Assembly: GCA_017979445.1 (NCBI GenBank)
Contig: CM030717.1
Span: 19,517,288-19,581,287, forward strand
Length of the DNA stretch: 64,000 nucleotides
Source: Akebia trifoliata
Taxonomy: Eukaryota; Streptophyta; Magnoliopsida; Ranunculales; Lardizabalaceae
Direction of reading: 5' to 3'
Under the pieces are notes generated by a model. That model searched no databases. It saw nothing but the letters and a program-made list of their open reading frames with translations, and was not told the origin of the DNA. Of this stretch, positions 24,060-36,407 are shown in pieces; position 1 is the stretch's first letter; every line of letters starts with the position of its first letter. The translations under genes were made by a program, and so were the position numbers.

Positions 24060-24310
24060 ACTGAGACATTGCTTACAACTAACAGAATTGAGGCACAATG
24101 ATCTTCAGGGAATAATTAGGCAATATTGAGAAATTCTGAGGCTATTTCTAACTGTTAACTTGGTACTGACGTTTGTTTTAACTGACCAGATTTACAACCC
24201 TAATTAGACGATGGACAATTGAGCTTAAGTTCAATGATAACCCTTAAACTTCATTGAAGGTGAATTTAACCAGTTTCAGTGTTACTCCTTTGATAACATT
24301 TTAAATGAAT
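24060..24310 (-). pseudogene. Fragment of the gag start of element C
   Basis: The minus-strand text matches D at about 60840-61050: GGATTGGTGCAC-like, then GTTATCAAGGGGGTAAT-like, the CATTGTACCTAAGCTCAA-type stretch and the start of gag. The match stops shortly after the place of MASES in D. The rest of gag and protease are missing. Confidence 0.6.
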
Positions 24311-24729
24311 CCTGAGATTTTATTGAATTCTGTGCACCAATCCATTAAACAATCCATCCATTCAATAATTATTCAGAAGGAAAATAATTTTATTGCACTC
24401 TTGAAAATTATTGAAAAATAATATTTTTATTGAATAATAATTTTTACAAATTTGATTATTTTTTTGCAATCATTTTCTTTTTAGACAAACATATTTTGAT
24501 AATTTTCCAAGGTCCATGCAACAAATAGATCTTTCGTAAATCATTCTTCATTCATTTCCTTTTCTTTTGAAAAACATTTATTTTGGAAAACATTTTTGCT
24601 AAAGAACACTTCCTTTGAAAAATACTTTTTCTAGAAAAATACTTTCCTTTTGTGAACCATTTTTTTCTTTGAAAATAGGTTGAAACCCGAATTTAGAAAA
24701 TAATTTGATTTCTATTTTAATTTAAATGG

Positions 24730-25720
24730 CCCAGCCTATCATGATTGTTGGGTTTAGATGGACTGGGTCATTATGAATTATTGCAACAAATGGACTCTTT
24801 ATTGGGTCGGTGCACCTATTTTAATTAGGTAAAAAAACTTTAATCCTTGAGAACAACCATACATTTTGATCTCATCATTCACACACATTCATCATTAAAT
24901 AAATAATCCGGGAACACCCACGATAAGTTCGAGTCGTGACCTATAGGGGAGGTTTCTAGACTCTAAGCTTACTATATGCAATGCATTTTTATCTGGCCGC
25001 CCTTGCCCAAATACACCTATATACCTCTCGAGCGTACTCAATCAGAAGGTACGTGATGGCTTGGTTTGATATACCGTATAGGTGATAATCTAAAACTTCA
25101 ACTCACTTCTCTGAAGTAAAAAACAACCAGTTTAATCCCTAGATCAGAGGTGGCGCGTGATGCTTAAGCAAAGGCACTCTTAAATCACATCTTTTCTAGA
25201 ATAGACGTAGTCTATCCTCCTAGTACCGTAGTACATCGGAATAGGATCTTGTTTAGGCACTGGTTTTGACTAAGAAGTGCAACTGATGTACTTGGATCAT
25301 TTTTGATATACTTATGGGTACGAGTCAAGAGTTGTAGCTTTCATAAATGATTTGGCATCCCACAAAGGGACCGACCACGTACTAGTACTACGTTGGCAAT
25401 CGGGACATGTGACCATGTGGCTTACAATAGGTCAAAGGCTCAGGTTACTCCAGCCTGGATGCATCGATATACCTTTCAGAGTCACCTGATCAAACGGTAC
25501 TGATGCCCCAGTTTAATATACCCTAAGTATGTGACTGGAGTTATGGTTTTCATGAATGACGTCGCATCTTCGAAGAGACCGGGCCACGCACTAGTACCAC
25601 GTTGGCTATATTGGGACATGCAAGCATGCAAAGCAATAAACGTGTTAGTGGTGTGTGCAAAACAGGGTGGGGTGCCCGGGGCATTTTTCAGATAAATAGC
25701 CCCATAGGCCAAATCAAACC
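24730..25720 (-). promoter_or_regulatory. Conserved leader block of element C
   Basis: About 1 kb that aligns by eye over its length with E (46120-47080), part of F (53253-53460) and D (58360-59360, plus strand). It is non-coding. It holds two related sub-blocks with palindromes at 25379-25388 (GTACTAGTAC, intact) and 25588-25597 (GCACTAGTAC, one half changed), and repeated GGTATATCAAAC-type motifs. Retention in deletion derivatives suggests a cis function such as packaging, which is inference. Confidence 0.65.
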
Positions 25721-26394
25721 ATCAAAATATGGATATTAGAAAATGTGTTCACAAAACATAACAATATCCATAACATCAATCAAGATTCATTCATGCACAT
25801 CAAAGATTCATATCAATTAAGATCATGGCATATCAGACAGGCAATCAATCAGGATAATGCAAAAAGGGGACCAATATGATCAATCAATCAAGATAACACA
25901 AAATAATATCAATCACCAATCAAACAAGGGGACAAGAACAACCAACAACTTTTTTTTTTGGAATTTTGGAATTTTTTTGCTTTTTTGAATTTACGACTCA
26001 ACAAATTTCTTAATGAGAACTTAGGTTATCTTGACTAACACATTAAGATTTCAAAATTACTAAGGGTCATTAGGCCACGTGGCTCCCTCATTGATAATCT
26101 AATTCCATGGCCTTTACAATTTTGATTAGAAAAGATTTGGATCCGAAAATAAATTTCGCTTTATTTTTAGATCCGAAGTTTTGAAAATGGGTGACATTGA
26201 AATTTCAAATTTAAAAATCAAAGTTCGAAAAAAAGAAAAATTTTGAAAATTTTCCTTTAAAATTTTTCAGAATTTCATCCGCCACAAGCACGCGGCGTTG
26301 GATCTTCTTTTCGGAGTGCCACGTGGTGAAATCAATGACTCTTAGTAAGAAAGGAATCTTACTAAGTTAGTAAAACTAACCCATTTTTTTTTAA

Positions 26395-26835
26395 ATATTT
26401 CATGTTGCTGCCATCCCAAAGACAATCAATTTTTTTATGCAACTTGTAGCACACAAAAAGCTAACTCATTTTTTTCATTGTTATGTTGCTGCCACAACAT
26501 GCTACCAACACTAACAACTCAACTTTTTTTTTCATTTTTTTCATTTATATGTTGCTGCCAGCACCTCAACTCACACATCCCTTTTTTTTTTTTATATAAA
26601 ACAATTTTTTTTTTAATTTTATGTTGCTGCCAGCACCTCTCATAATAATGCACTCTTGTGTTTTACTTCTGCAAGCACAACACAACACTCAACACTTCTT
26701 ACGTTGGCTGCCACCAATATGCACACTCAACACCTTTTTTGTATGTTTTATATATTGCTGCCAGCAAGATACACAACGCCCAACTCAACTCACAACTTCT
26801 TTTTATTATTATTATGTTGTTGCCAACAACACACA
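26395..26835 (-). repeat. Spaced TTGCTGCCAGCAA-type repeats in C leader
   Basis: ATGTTGCTGCCA or a close variant occurs near 26402, 26483, 26549, 26621, 26705, 26752 and 26813, separated by T-rich spacers of about 50-80 bp. The full form TTGCTGCCAGCAA is a near-perfect dyad. F has the same kind of array at 54250-54470, and related motifs occur in the leaders of G and D. Confidence 0.75.
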
Positions 26836-26839
26836 CTCA

Positions 26840-28440
26840 TAACACTCTTGTTTCTTTTTTCACAAAAAATAAAAATTAAATTAAAATAATCCTTGAAAGT
26901 TACTATTAGATAAACCTATGAAGCATCTATGTACCACAAACCTTTTTATCAACAATTTGCAGGTGGAATAGCCTTCATTAAAGAAAACACAGATGATAAT
27001 AACCGCACCTTCTTATGTTGCTGAAGGAGATCCTCCAACTATGGATTGAACTTATTTAATACTCTTTTTATGGAGATAAAGTCGTGGTGGAAACTCAAAA
27101 GGAAAAGAACCAACAGGTTTTGAAGGCGTTAGAAGCCCGAAAACAGGCTTCTCATGATCTTAAAAACAAACCCAAATCCGAAAAAAACGATTCCAACTTA
27201 TCTTTCATTAACGGCCTGTTAGAGCTCGAAATATTTCAGAGATTCAATCAAGAAATAAAGATCTCTATAAATAAAGATCTCAAAAACCAAATAAATTCTG
27301 CAATTTCTGGAGGTCGGGGTAAGTTGAGATCAAAATCAAGAACTCTTTTCACCAAGAGATGATTGTGACTATCATGAAAATCAACTATGAAAGGTGAATC
27401 GGAATCGCTATGGACTTTACTAACATTGAAAGCAGCGGTGGCTGGATGAAAGCCACGTCAATGATGAAGATGATTCCTTTTTGATCGTGTGATCGAGTCA
27501 AAGTAAAATTGAAGATGTTGATGGAAGGAAAATCGAACGGTGGAAGAGATAACACTACGGTAGATAAGATCAAGATCGAATGGCGGAGTAAAGGACAGTA
27601 ACAAGATGTCATGACTGTTCGGAAATTGTTGTGAAACAGATCAAGGCCGTCATGATGTATTACTTCTTTGCCTCCTCATTGTAATGCCTAAATTCTCAAA
27701 TCTTGAATGTCCAAAACCTTCCATTATATAAAAATTGAACTTCCACCACAGGACCAGTGGTGTGACTGATCTTTTGAAGATGACAAAAGAACCACACTAA
27801 AGCCGAGGATTCTAACAACATGTCGATAATCACGAGGGATTTCCAATACTCAATTCAGCGTAAAAAGAATCAAAAGAAAAGAGGAAAAAAAAATAGAACA
27901 TAAAGAAGAAAGAGAAAAGTGAGATTCTCTTTATTTATTGCCCTTTCAGCACACATGGGGAAGAAGATATAAAAAAATATTTTTTTTTCTAACAACATAC
28001 CACGCACGATGGTATTGTTTTTTTTTCTTTTGAATACCCTCCTCATCACGCACAACAATAAAAAAACAATTTTTTTTTCTTAGCACATCACATACAAATA
28101 ATTTATTTTCATAACTCGGCACAAATGCATAGTAACGTGCTAAAAAAATTTCTAAAATAAAAAATAAAATCCATGACTCTCATCCCAACCACCATCATTC
28201 TATCCTCCATTCATATGTCACTTTGAATCTTTCATTATTTAGGGATCATCAAAAAGTGACTCTTAATTAGATAAAAAATAAAAATAAATAAATAAATAAA
28301 ACAATACCCAAAATCCATGTAAACGATCCACAATCAAGTCATAATAAAAATAAAAATAAACAAATAAACAAATAAAATAAAAAAACTAGGTCGTTTTGGC
28401 AATGCTCCCATGCTTAGGGCTTTTCAAGTTTTATCCTCAA
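26840..28440 (-). other. Variable leader of element C, no recognised gene
   Basis: Non-coding leader between the TTGCTG array and the PBS. A 92-codon plus-strand frame (27084-27362) runs antisense to the element and has no recognisable motif. Bases 28090-28260 match E (48420-48580), the rest does not, so the leader is hypervariable. Confidence 0.45.
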
Positions 28441-28443
28441 TAA

Positions 28444-28461
28444 TCCCTAGTGGATTCGCCA
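28444..28461 (-). promoter_or_regulatory. Primer binding site of element C
   Basis: The minus strand reads TGGCGAATCCACTAGGGA, two changes from the TGGCGACTCCACTGGGGA of D and E, one base inside the 5' LTR. The Tat/Ogre lineage is described as using a tRNA-Arg primer. I could not check the tRNA. Confidence 0.8.
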
Positions 28462-28462
28462 C

Positions 28463-30152
28463 TGAAAGCGACCTCGATCCGCGGGGTGCGCGGATCCGCT
28501 TTTGACTTTTGAGGTTTGGGAGTCGCCACTTAGTTATTACGGTCTAGGAACCTAATAGAGACTCGAAACGGATAAATCAACTAATCTACTACAAAAATAT
28601 GGGTCTAGGGATCACGTTCCAGGGTTGGAAGGTGTTAGGCACCAACCCCGCTCGACAAACGCCGGTCTCTACTAATTCTCAAATAAACTACATCGCTAAA
28701 GACCTAAATAATAAAAAAATTACGAAATTTATACCTTTCCGATGACAACGTTCTAGTTCCCTTAGATCTGAAAGAGTAACTCGTTGCACAGTATTCCTCG
28801 CTTCGTTCTGTCTCCGGATCTGATTTCTGATCTCCGAGGCGAGGTATTTCTTTCTTAGATCTAGGTTCTTTGGATTTTTTTATGGATTTTAGGGTGTTTT
28901 TGAAGGGCTTTTAGGTGTTTTTTGAGCTAAAATTGAAGTATGGGTGCTAGGTAAGGAGTTGGGGCTTCAAAATAAGAGTTTATGTGAGGCTAGGGAAGCT
29001 TTTTGACCTACTTCTTTTAGGATTTATTATTTGATACGAAAATAGGGTGTGGAAGCTCCTATTTATAGAATTTTTAAGTGTTTGTTTAGATAGAATTAAT
29101 GTTTAATTATAATTCTTTTAGTTAGAGTAATATTTTAATTAGAATTATTTTAGTTAGAGTTATATTTTAATTAGAATTATATTAAATAGAGTTATTATTT
29201 AATTATGATTGTTAAATAGAATTATTATTTAATTAGAATTCTATTAGGGTTTTGACTTTTGATCTTATTTGATTGACTTTAGTGTTACTTGGTTGACTTT
29301 TAATATCTTGACTTTAGTCTTACTTGATTGACTTCAATATATTGACTTTAGTTTTACTTGATTGACTTTAATTTTTTTGAGAACCCCCCTATATTATATC
29401 TTTAATTCTTTGGACCCCCAAATGGAGGGGTCCGTGAATAAATATTTTGGCAATCATAAACAATTTTGCCTAAGAGCCGGATTAATCGATTTTTTTGGTT
29501 CAAAATTTTAAATTAATTTTATTAATGTTTCACTTTAATTAGTTAATATTTTATTTATTAATTTCAAAATTTTTAATTATAAAAATTGTAAAATTACCGT
29601 TTTACCCTCGGAGAGGACTTTTTGTGTTTCAAGTCGATTTTTGATGTTCTAGGATGTTTTAGAATCGATTTTTTGTAAGGAATTCATTGAAAATATTGGT
29701 TTGTGTCATTTATGAAATTTGTTTGTGTAGAATGGTCGTGGACTTTATGAAAGGCATTTTCGTAATTTTGTCGAATTCTGTGAAAATTGGCGAAATGATT
29801 TATTTGATTTCAATTTGTTGTTTTATGTGTTTGAATGAGTTTTCCTAAGCATAACGTAGGCTCTAGGGATGTTTTAAAGTTAGGGGTATTTTGATAATTT
29901 GATCATTTTTAGTGATTTTTATCGTGAAGCTTCTTTTTGTCTGAAAAATGATAATTTCTAAGCTTTTGGGGTTATATTTTCCTAGCGTAGCATGGTTTCT
30001 ATAGTTTTGTCAGTTCGAGATACCTCATCCGAATTTCTGAAACATATCTGGTAACAAAATAAAGCATTGGCATAAACGTCCATCATTGGGAATCGTTGCG
30101 ATCGGGTTGACTAGTTGATTAATCAGGCGAATGCAAAAATGGGGTGTCTACA
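28463..30152 (-). repeat. 5' LTR of element C
   Basis: On the plus strand TGAAAGCGACC to GGTGTCTACA, 1,690 bp, beside the PBS. A TATA-type box on the minus strand lies at 29059-29067. It is collinear with the 3' LTR. Confidence 0.9.
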
Positions 30153-30657
30153 CCCCTCAACACTCTATGTCATAATCCTAGTCCATCATTTTTCTCTAAC
30201 ACAACCACCATCCCATACATCTCTTCATCATTTACCCTCAACCTATTCTAACAAGCAAACACCACACCCATTCCCTTCAATCAACACTCCATCTTTATAC
30301 CCTTTTTGACATATGTCATCATCCTCTTAACCCTCCCAAAAACCTAAACACCTAACTATTTACACAACTCATTATTCTAATCAAACACCCCACCTCCTTG
30401 TCTCAACTAACACTCAATCCCATTTTTTCAACCAACCCTCCCATCATCTCATCTCACCTCACCAAACACTCAACCCAATTGGATTGGGGAAGATCCAAAT
30501 CATTTGGGTAAACAACTATTTATTTTCACCCCATTCCATAAATACCTTCACGCCAACTCCAAATTTCACATTTCACCCTTAAATCTCATGCCATTCTCTA
30601 CTCTTCTAACTTTTCACTCCATTATACCCTCAAAATTAAGTCTCTACACTTATAAAT
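30153..30657 (+). mobile_element. LTR B2, second piece
   Basis: C- and A-rich sequence matching the reverse complement of about 1650-2090 in B1. It lies between element C and solo LTR A2. It carries a small internal duplication of a CTCTAACACA / CATCATTTACCCTCAAC-like block relative to B1. Confidence 0.72.
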
Positions 30658-33600
30658 TGTGACACCCCACCAAATGTTAACACAAAACCCCATGTCAGAT
30701 CTCGAGGTACTAGGTGGACCCTCAAAATTTCGCCATGGTCTCCTCTGTTGATATTAGCATTCCAAGGCTTTCAACTTGCACCTGATAAACGACATACAAT
30801 CCTGCATATATACATACAAAAATATAATACTAGCAGAAGCTTATATACATCTAATAACGTACGATAGATTAGAGTGCGGAAGAAGAAATTTATATACGGG
30901 ATTATACAAAAATTTCTCATTCTAATAAAAGTCCTATCGTTCAGAACAAAATCTATAACACTCTTGGACAAATCGACACGACTAGGGGGTATAACCCCAA
31001 TACTCACCAAGTGACGGACTCTGGCTGTCTATCTGACCCACCAGATGATTTTCACTCGTTTTCTATACCTGTCTCGCCAAGTTTCGGATCTGAAACTGAA
31101 ATAAATGAAGAAGGAAAGGGTGAGTAACAATGATTACCCAATAAGGAAGCAAACAATTTCTGCCAATAACCTCTCCTAACATGAACGAATAAACATATTA
31201 AATCATTTTAACATATGCAAAGTTTTACAAAAGAAACTACGATTAACTGGTACATATAGCCATAGATGAGCAACTAAACATTTTAAAACTGACATTACAT
31301 CAATCAACAGTACTCATTATAGCATTTTATTTATATCCAAATCTAATTGACTAAATAGAAATATTAAACATGTATTTCATTTTATATATCGAAGTAAGAC
31401 AATAGATACATAATACACTATGGTGGAGTATTGGAATTAGAGAGTTGAGATTCATAACTGGATCGCTCCCAATCGGGACATGATGTTACAATTCTTCTCT
31501 GACTTTTAGTTCTTGATTTTGTGGTCGGTCGTTGCACTTATCACGCTTGATTGACCATTTATCCGGCTCAAGGTGGCCGTTTAACATGACCGTAAGTAAT
31601 GGATCTCTTTTCGATGTGTCAGAACATTCGACTATTATAGATTGTCAATGATCACTAACTAATCATCTTCGTTTATGCCTATAAGGCGTGCATGTGATTC
31701 CCAAGTATGCAAACCATTTGTATACAACCACTTTTACATTACAAGTTCACTAATAAAGATAGAGATGAATGAACCCGGATTCCAGTTGTGACTCCACTCT
31801 CATATGCGTCCCATACCACGTATGAGCTTGGTGTCCCTACCGTACATCCTAGGATAGTACACCACTCTGGATGATATGAAACACTATCCCTTCAGGCATT
31901 CACAGACTCTTTAACAGCTCACAAAATAGTTAAATATATATATAATTTTCATTTGAAAATAAATGAGAAATTAACAATATAAGGTTGAGAATGGATATCC
32001 AGTTTCCTACCATGCAACTGTGATCACCTGACCTAAAATAAATAACTGAACCAAAAAGTAAACAGTGCCGCGCTCTAATAGAAAGTAAATAAACATGCAA
32101 CCAGTAATATTATCCCTAGATATCCATTCACCAACCTACATACAACACAACAATGTAAAATGCAGACATCACCCCTTGGGTGTGATTCTGACATTTTACC
32201 ATTTTCATACCCTTTTTTCTTTTTTTCAAATTTTACAGTTTTCAATCTCTTAAACAAAATATCCACTTTCTGATATTCATCAACTCAATATGAGTTAATT
32301 GAATATTAAATTATTTTTTCAATTATGAAATTCATTTTTATCAATAACATTAAAAAAATACAAAACTTAGATCAAAACGGGATTCGAGTGGTGCATAGGA
32401 CCCAACTGACAAAAATAATCCGTTGAAATATCCTTCCCATGTATAATTTGTTATAAAATACAATTAAACATATCAAATATGCAAGTTCTAGTGTGAATTT
32501 GAAATAACCAATTGAATTCTATATTTTTGGAAACTCACCACAAATGTTTTAATAAAATCCTAAATGAAATTTTCACAATCTACGATTACTAATAGAAATT
32601 GAGAGTTACTTACTATCTCTAGGCGATGGGATTGAAGTGTGTGCACGAAAATCAAGATGAACAGTGTAAAAATTGAGATGGATATGACTTCGAAGTGGCT
32701 GATTTTTGAATTTGACCCGGTGGTTTCGAAGATCTCAATGCTGTCGTCTTTTCTCATTTTTACGGTGGAGGACGGTTTGATCCCGAAATGGATGAAATCC
32801 TAGGTAAAAGTTTCGAAACTCCTGTACATAAATACAGTTGATTTTTGACGATACGGGGGTGAAAAACAAAGTGAAATAAAAAAAAGTTGGGTGGGTTTTG
32901 TAGATAACGAGGCTGCGGGCGATTCTCCCTTCTGCGTCGGTCGTCGACGACGAATCGTTTGTCGCGAATTTGAGGTTGAATATCGGTAAAAAAATAAAAT
33001 ATTTCATTTAAAATGTCGCGTCTTTGGTTGGGGAAGACGATGAATATAAATAATAAAAAAAGTTAAAAAATTTATTTATATAAATTTTGGGAAGAAATTG
33101 GTATTTTGCTTATTGTTTCGATCGACGATAACTTGACTATCCAGACTCCAAAACTGACAAATGAATACTCTATTCTATCTAATTTTTCATTTCAGATCTA
33201 ATGGAATGGTTAATTTTTATAAATTTTATCTCTAACAAAAATTTATATTTTTGGCCTAGTGGGACCTTAAAATTGACGTCGTTTTCATTTTTAACGATAA
33301 TTCGACTTTCTGTGTTCTAAAAATGACAAATAAATAGTACATGTTCAATAATTTTTCGTTACGAACCCAATAATATGATCGAATCTTAAAAATTCTTACT
33401 CTAGTAAAAAGTCATTATTTTAGCCTACTCAAACTCGGTAATCGATGATTTTGTAACTTTTGTGTTTGGACTTGCATTTGAGCGTGCTTACAGGTTAAAA
33501 TATGTTTTTTGATTATTTTGAATCCAATGGTAAGGTCAGATTCCATTAAAAATGATCAGAAACCTCTTAAAGGTTTACCCCTAAGTCCCACTTTTAGAAC

Positions 33601-33658
33601 TTTATCAAAATTTCACTATTATTTTTTGAGATACGAATAAAAAAGTCAGGGTTTTACA
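30658..33658 (-). mobile_element. Solo LTR A2 (chromovirus Tekay/Del-like), 3,001 bp
   Basis: On the plus strand it starts TGTGACACCCC and ends GGTTTTACA, flanked by a perfect 5-bp target duplication TAAAT (30653-30657 and 33659-33663). It aligns along its full length with solo LTR A1 in inverted orientation. Inserted in LTR B2. No internal domains. Family name is inferred from LTR length and ends. Confidence 0.92.
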
Positions 33659-34178
33659 TAAATACCCCTCCCCTTTCAAAATGGATACCAAGTTTTCTCT
33701 TCTATCCTCACTTCATCTATTCTAAAAATATTACTATTCTCACAACTCTACTAAAGACCCAAAAAGAAGAATAAGAAGAAGAGGGAAGTAAAAGAAGATG
33801 AAGCTAAGGCCTCAAGGTGGGGTTGTAACCACTCTCAAAACAAAATCGATTTAATCTGTCAAATCCTTTTGAAGCAATCGGCATTCGGGTTCTTATTGAC
33901 TTATGAGAATGGACCCGTAACCAATTATTGACATGTGACACTTTATTTTATTTTGCATTTTCATCCAAAAATGACAAAGTTGTATTGAGGTTACCACCAC
34001 TTGGTGGGGAGAAAAGGGTGCCTAACACCTTCATTTTTCTCTAATCAAGCCGCTTAACTCGACCTCAAGTTGATTGGTACCTTATCTAAATGAAAGTCAC
34101 TAAACGTCTAAAATGACACTTTTTCTAAAAATGAACATCGGGTGACTATTGACACCCTTTTACAAAAATGAATGGTGG
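33659..34178 (+). mobile_element. LTR B2, third piece
   Basis: Matches the reverse complement of B1 from about 1620 down to 770, shortened. It contains GGGTGCCTAACACCTT inside a GAGAAAA/TTTTCTC stem (34009-34041). It ends at AATGGTGG, where element G begins. The last bases of the LTR (CGACTTCA in B1) must lie beyond G. Confidence 0.72.
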
Positions 34179-35845
34179 TGTAGACATTCCATTTTTGCAT
34201 TCGCCTGATTAATCAACTCGTCAACCCGATCGCGACGATTCCCAATGATAGATGATTATTCCAATGCTTTATTTGTTACTAGATGTGTTTCAGAAATTTG
34301 AATGAAGTATCTCAAACTAACAAAACTGTAGAAACCACACTACGCTAGGAAAATATAACTCTAAAAACATAGAAATCATCATCTTTTAAACAAAAACAAG
34401 TTTTACGATAAAAATCACTAAAAAATGATAAAATTACCAAAATACCCTTAACATCAAAACACCCCTAGAGACTATATTACGCTTAGGAAAATCCTTTCAA
34501 ACACATAAAACAACAAATCAAAACTAAATAAACCACTTCACTAATTTTCATAAAATTTGATAAAATTACAAAAATACCCCTCATAAAGTTCACGATCATT
34601 TCGGACAAAAATTTCATAAATGATACAAACCAATATTTCCATTGAATTCCTTATGAAAAATCAATTCCAAAACATCCTGGAATATTGAAAAACGACTTGA
34701 AACGCAAAAAGTCCTTAAAACGCAAAAAGTCCTCTCCGAAGGGAAAAATGGTAATGCTACAATTTTAATAATTAAAATTTTCAAAAATTAATAATTAAAA
34801 GATTAATTAATGTAAAGTGAAATCCTAATTAAAATTAAATTTTTTTAAGTCAATCAGTAAGACTTAAGTCAAAACCCTAAAATTAAGTCAATCAAGTAAG
34901 ATTTAAGTCAAAATCCTAAAGTCAGGTCAATCAAGTGAGACTTAAGTCAAAATCCTAATTAATCGAATAAGACCAAAGTCAAAACCCTAATAGAATTCTA
35001 ATTAAACTCTAAAACTATCTAAAAGAATTCTAATTAAACTCTAAAATAATCTAAAAGAAACCTAATTAAATTCTAAAACTATCTAATAGAATTCTAATTA
35101 AACTCTAAAACTATCTAATGTAATTTTAATTAAACACTAACTCTATTTAATGTAATTCTAATTAAACACTAACTCTATCTAAAATAATTCTAATTAAACA
35201 CTAATTCTATCTAAAAAGTACTTAAAAACAATCTATAAATAAGGGTCTCTACAACCTATTTTCGTATCAAAGAGAAAATCCTAAAAAAAATAGGTCAAGA
35301 AGCCTCTCCAATCTTCCCAAAACCCTAATTTTGAAGTCCTAACTCTTTACCTAACATCCATACTCCAACTTTAGCTAAAAAAATACCTAAAAATCCTTCC
35401 AAAACACCTTGAAATCCACAAAAAATTAAAAAATTCACAGATCTAAGAAGAAGATACCTCAACTTGGAGATTAGAAATCAGATCCGGTGACGGACGAATA
35501 GCAAGGAAGTACATACGAGGATACTCTCCGCCAGTGCTGAGGGAATCATTGTAATCCACGAGGTAATTTTCTTTTTATTTTTTATTATTTGTTATTTTTG
35601 GTCTATTGTGCAATGTAATCGTTTTTGGGAATTAGTAGAGACCGGCGTTTGTCGGGCGGGGTTGGTGCCTAACACCTTCCAACCCCAATGTGATCCCCAG
35701 ACTCAGTATTTTTTTAGTAGATTAATTATTTTTTATCTATTTCGAGTTGATATACGGTTCCTAGACCGTAATAACTAGGTGGTGACTCCTAAACCTCAAA
35801 GGTCAAAAGCGGATCCGCATACCCCGCGGATTGAGGGCGTTTTCA
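34179..35845 (+). mobile_element. 5' LTR of element G (Tat/Ogre-like), 1,667 bp
   Basis: Starts TGTAGACATTCC and ends GGCGTTTTCA, directly followed by a PBS. Left 5-bp flank is GGTGG. TATA box TATAAATAA is at 35234-35242, and the U5 hairpin GGGGTTGG/CCAACCCC at 35658-35686. The U3 repeat, read in this orientation, is at about 34850-34990. G continues as leader until F interrupts it at 36408. Its coding part lies beyond the window. Confidence 0.88.
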
Positions 35846-35846
35846 G

Positions 35847-35864
35847 TGGCGACTCCATTGGGGA
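35847..35864 (+). promoter_or_regulatory. Primer binding site of element G
   Basis: TGGCGACTCCATTGGGGA, one change from the D and E sites, one base after the LTR end. Confidence 0.82.
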
Positions 35865-36407
35865 TTATTGAGGATTAGACTTGAAAAATCCCAAGTATAT
35901 AGGAACATTGCCAATGAATTAGTTTTTTATTTAATTTTTAGTTAGTATCTTTTTATTGTTTGTTTATCAATTTTTTTTATTATACTTGTTGGTCCGATCA
36001 TTAATTATTTGGTTCGATTTTGAGTGCGTTTATTTGGTATATTTTTTTCTGTGGTTCAATCGAAGGTTACTTAGAGTGACCCTAAATGGTCTAGGATTTC
36101 AATAAATCGGTTTGTTAAAGATGGATTAATGATTGTTAAAGCATGGAGGTTGTCGATTTAAAAAAAAAAAGATAATTTTTAATTTTTTCTTTCTTTATTT
36201 TTAATATTCATTAAGCATACGATGATCTATCCTTTAATAGTTTTTTTTTTCTTAAAACAAAATGGGGGTGGCTGGTGTGTGTTGAATTTTTTTAATGTGT
36301 TGTTAAGGGACAACAATTTTTATAAAAATAAATAAAGAAATTTTTTTAATGTGCTGTTAAAGGGCAGCAACGTTGTTTTTTTTTTTTTAAAAAAAAAAAG
36401 GGGCTGG
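35865..36407 (+). mobile_element. Leader fragment of element G
   Basis: Resembles the start of D's leader (CCCAAGTAT, then GTGACCCTAAA-type text) and contains two GTGTTGTTAAGGGACAGCAAC-like motifs (about 36295 and 36355, the second with GCTGTTAAAGGGCAGCAAC). Non-coding. Cut by element F. Confidence 0.65.

Larger units (their letters stand above)
18297..30152 (-). mobile_element. Element C: non-autonomous Tat/Ogre-like retrotransposon, 11.9 kb
   Basis: Both LTRs, PBS and polypurine tract are present. Reading on the minus strand the order is 5' LTR (30152-28463), PBS (28461-28444), variable leader, conserved leader block (25720-24730), a fragment of the gag start (about 24310-24060), a fragment of the RT N-terminus (about 23800-23560), degenerate integrase (23520-22580), a module of short repeats, a 53-bp tandem array (21352-20340), polypurine tract and 3' LTR (19991-18297). 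ORF1, most of gag, protease and most of RT-RNase H are missing. Flanks CCCCC/CCCCT suggest a duplication in a poly-C target inside B2. Element E shares the deletion breakpoints. LTRs differ by eye at roughly 7-8% over their first 330 bases. Confidence 0.87.

Noticed and set aside
27084..27362. 92-codon plus-strand frame in C leader
   Set aside because: Antisense to the element, non-ATG start, Lys/Asn-rich low complexity and no homologue seen in other leaders.
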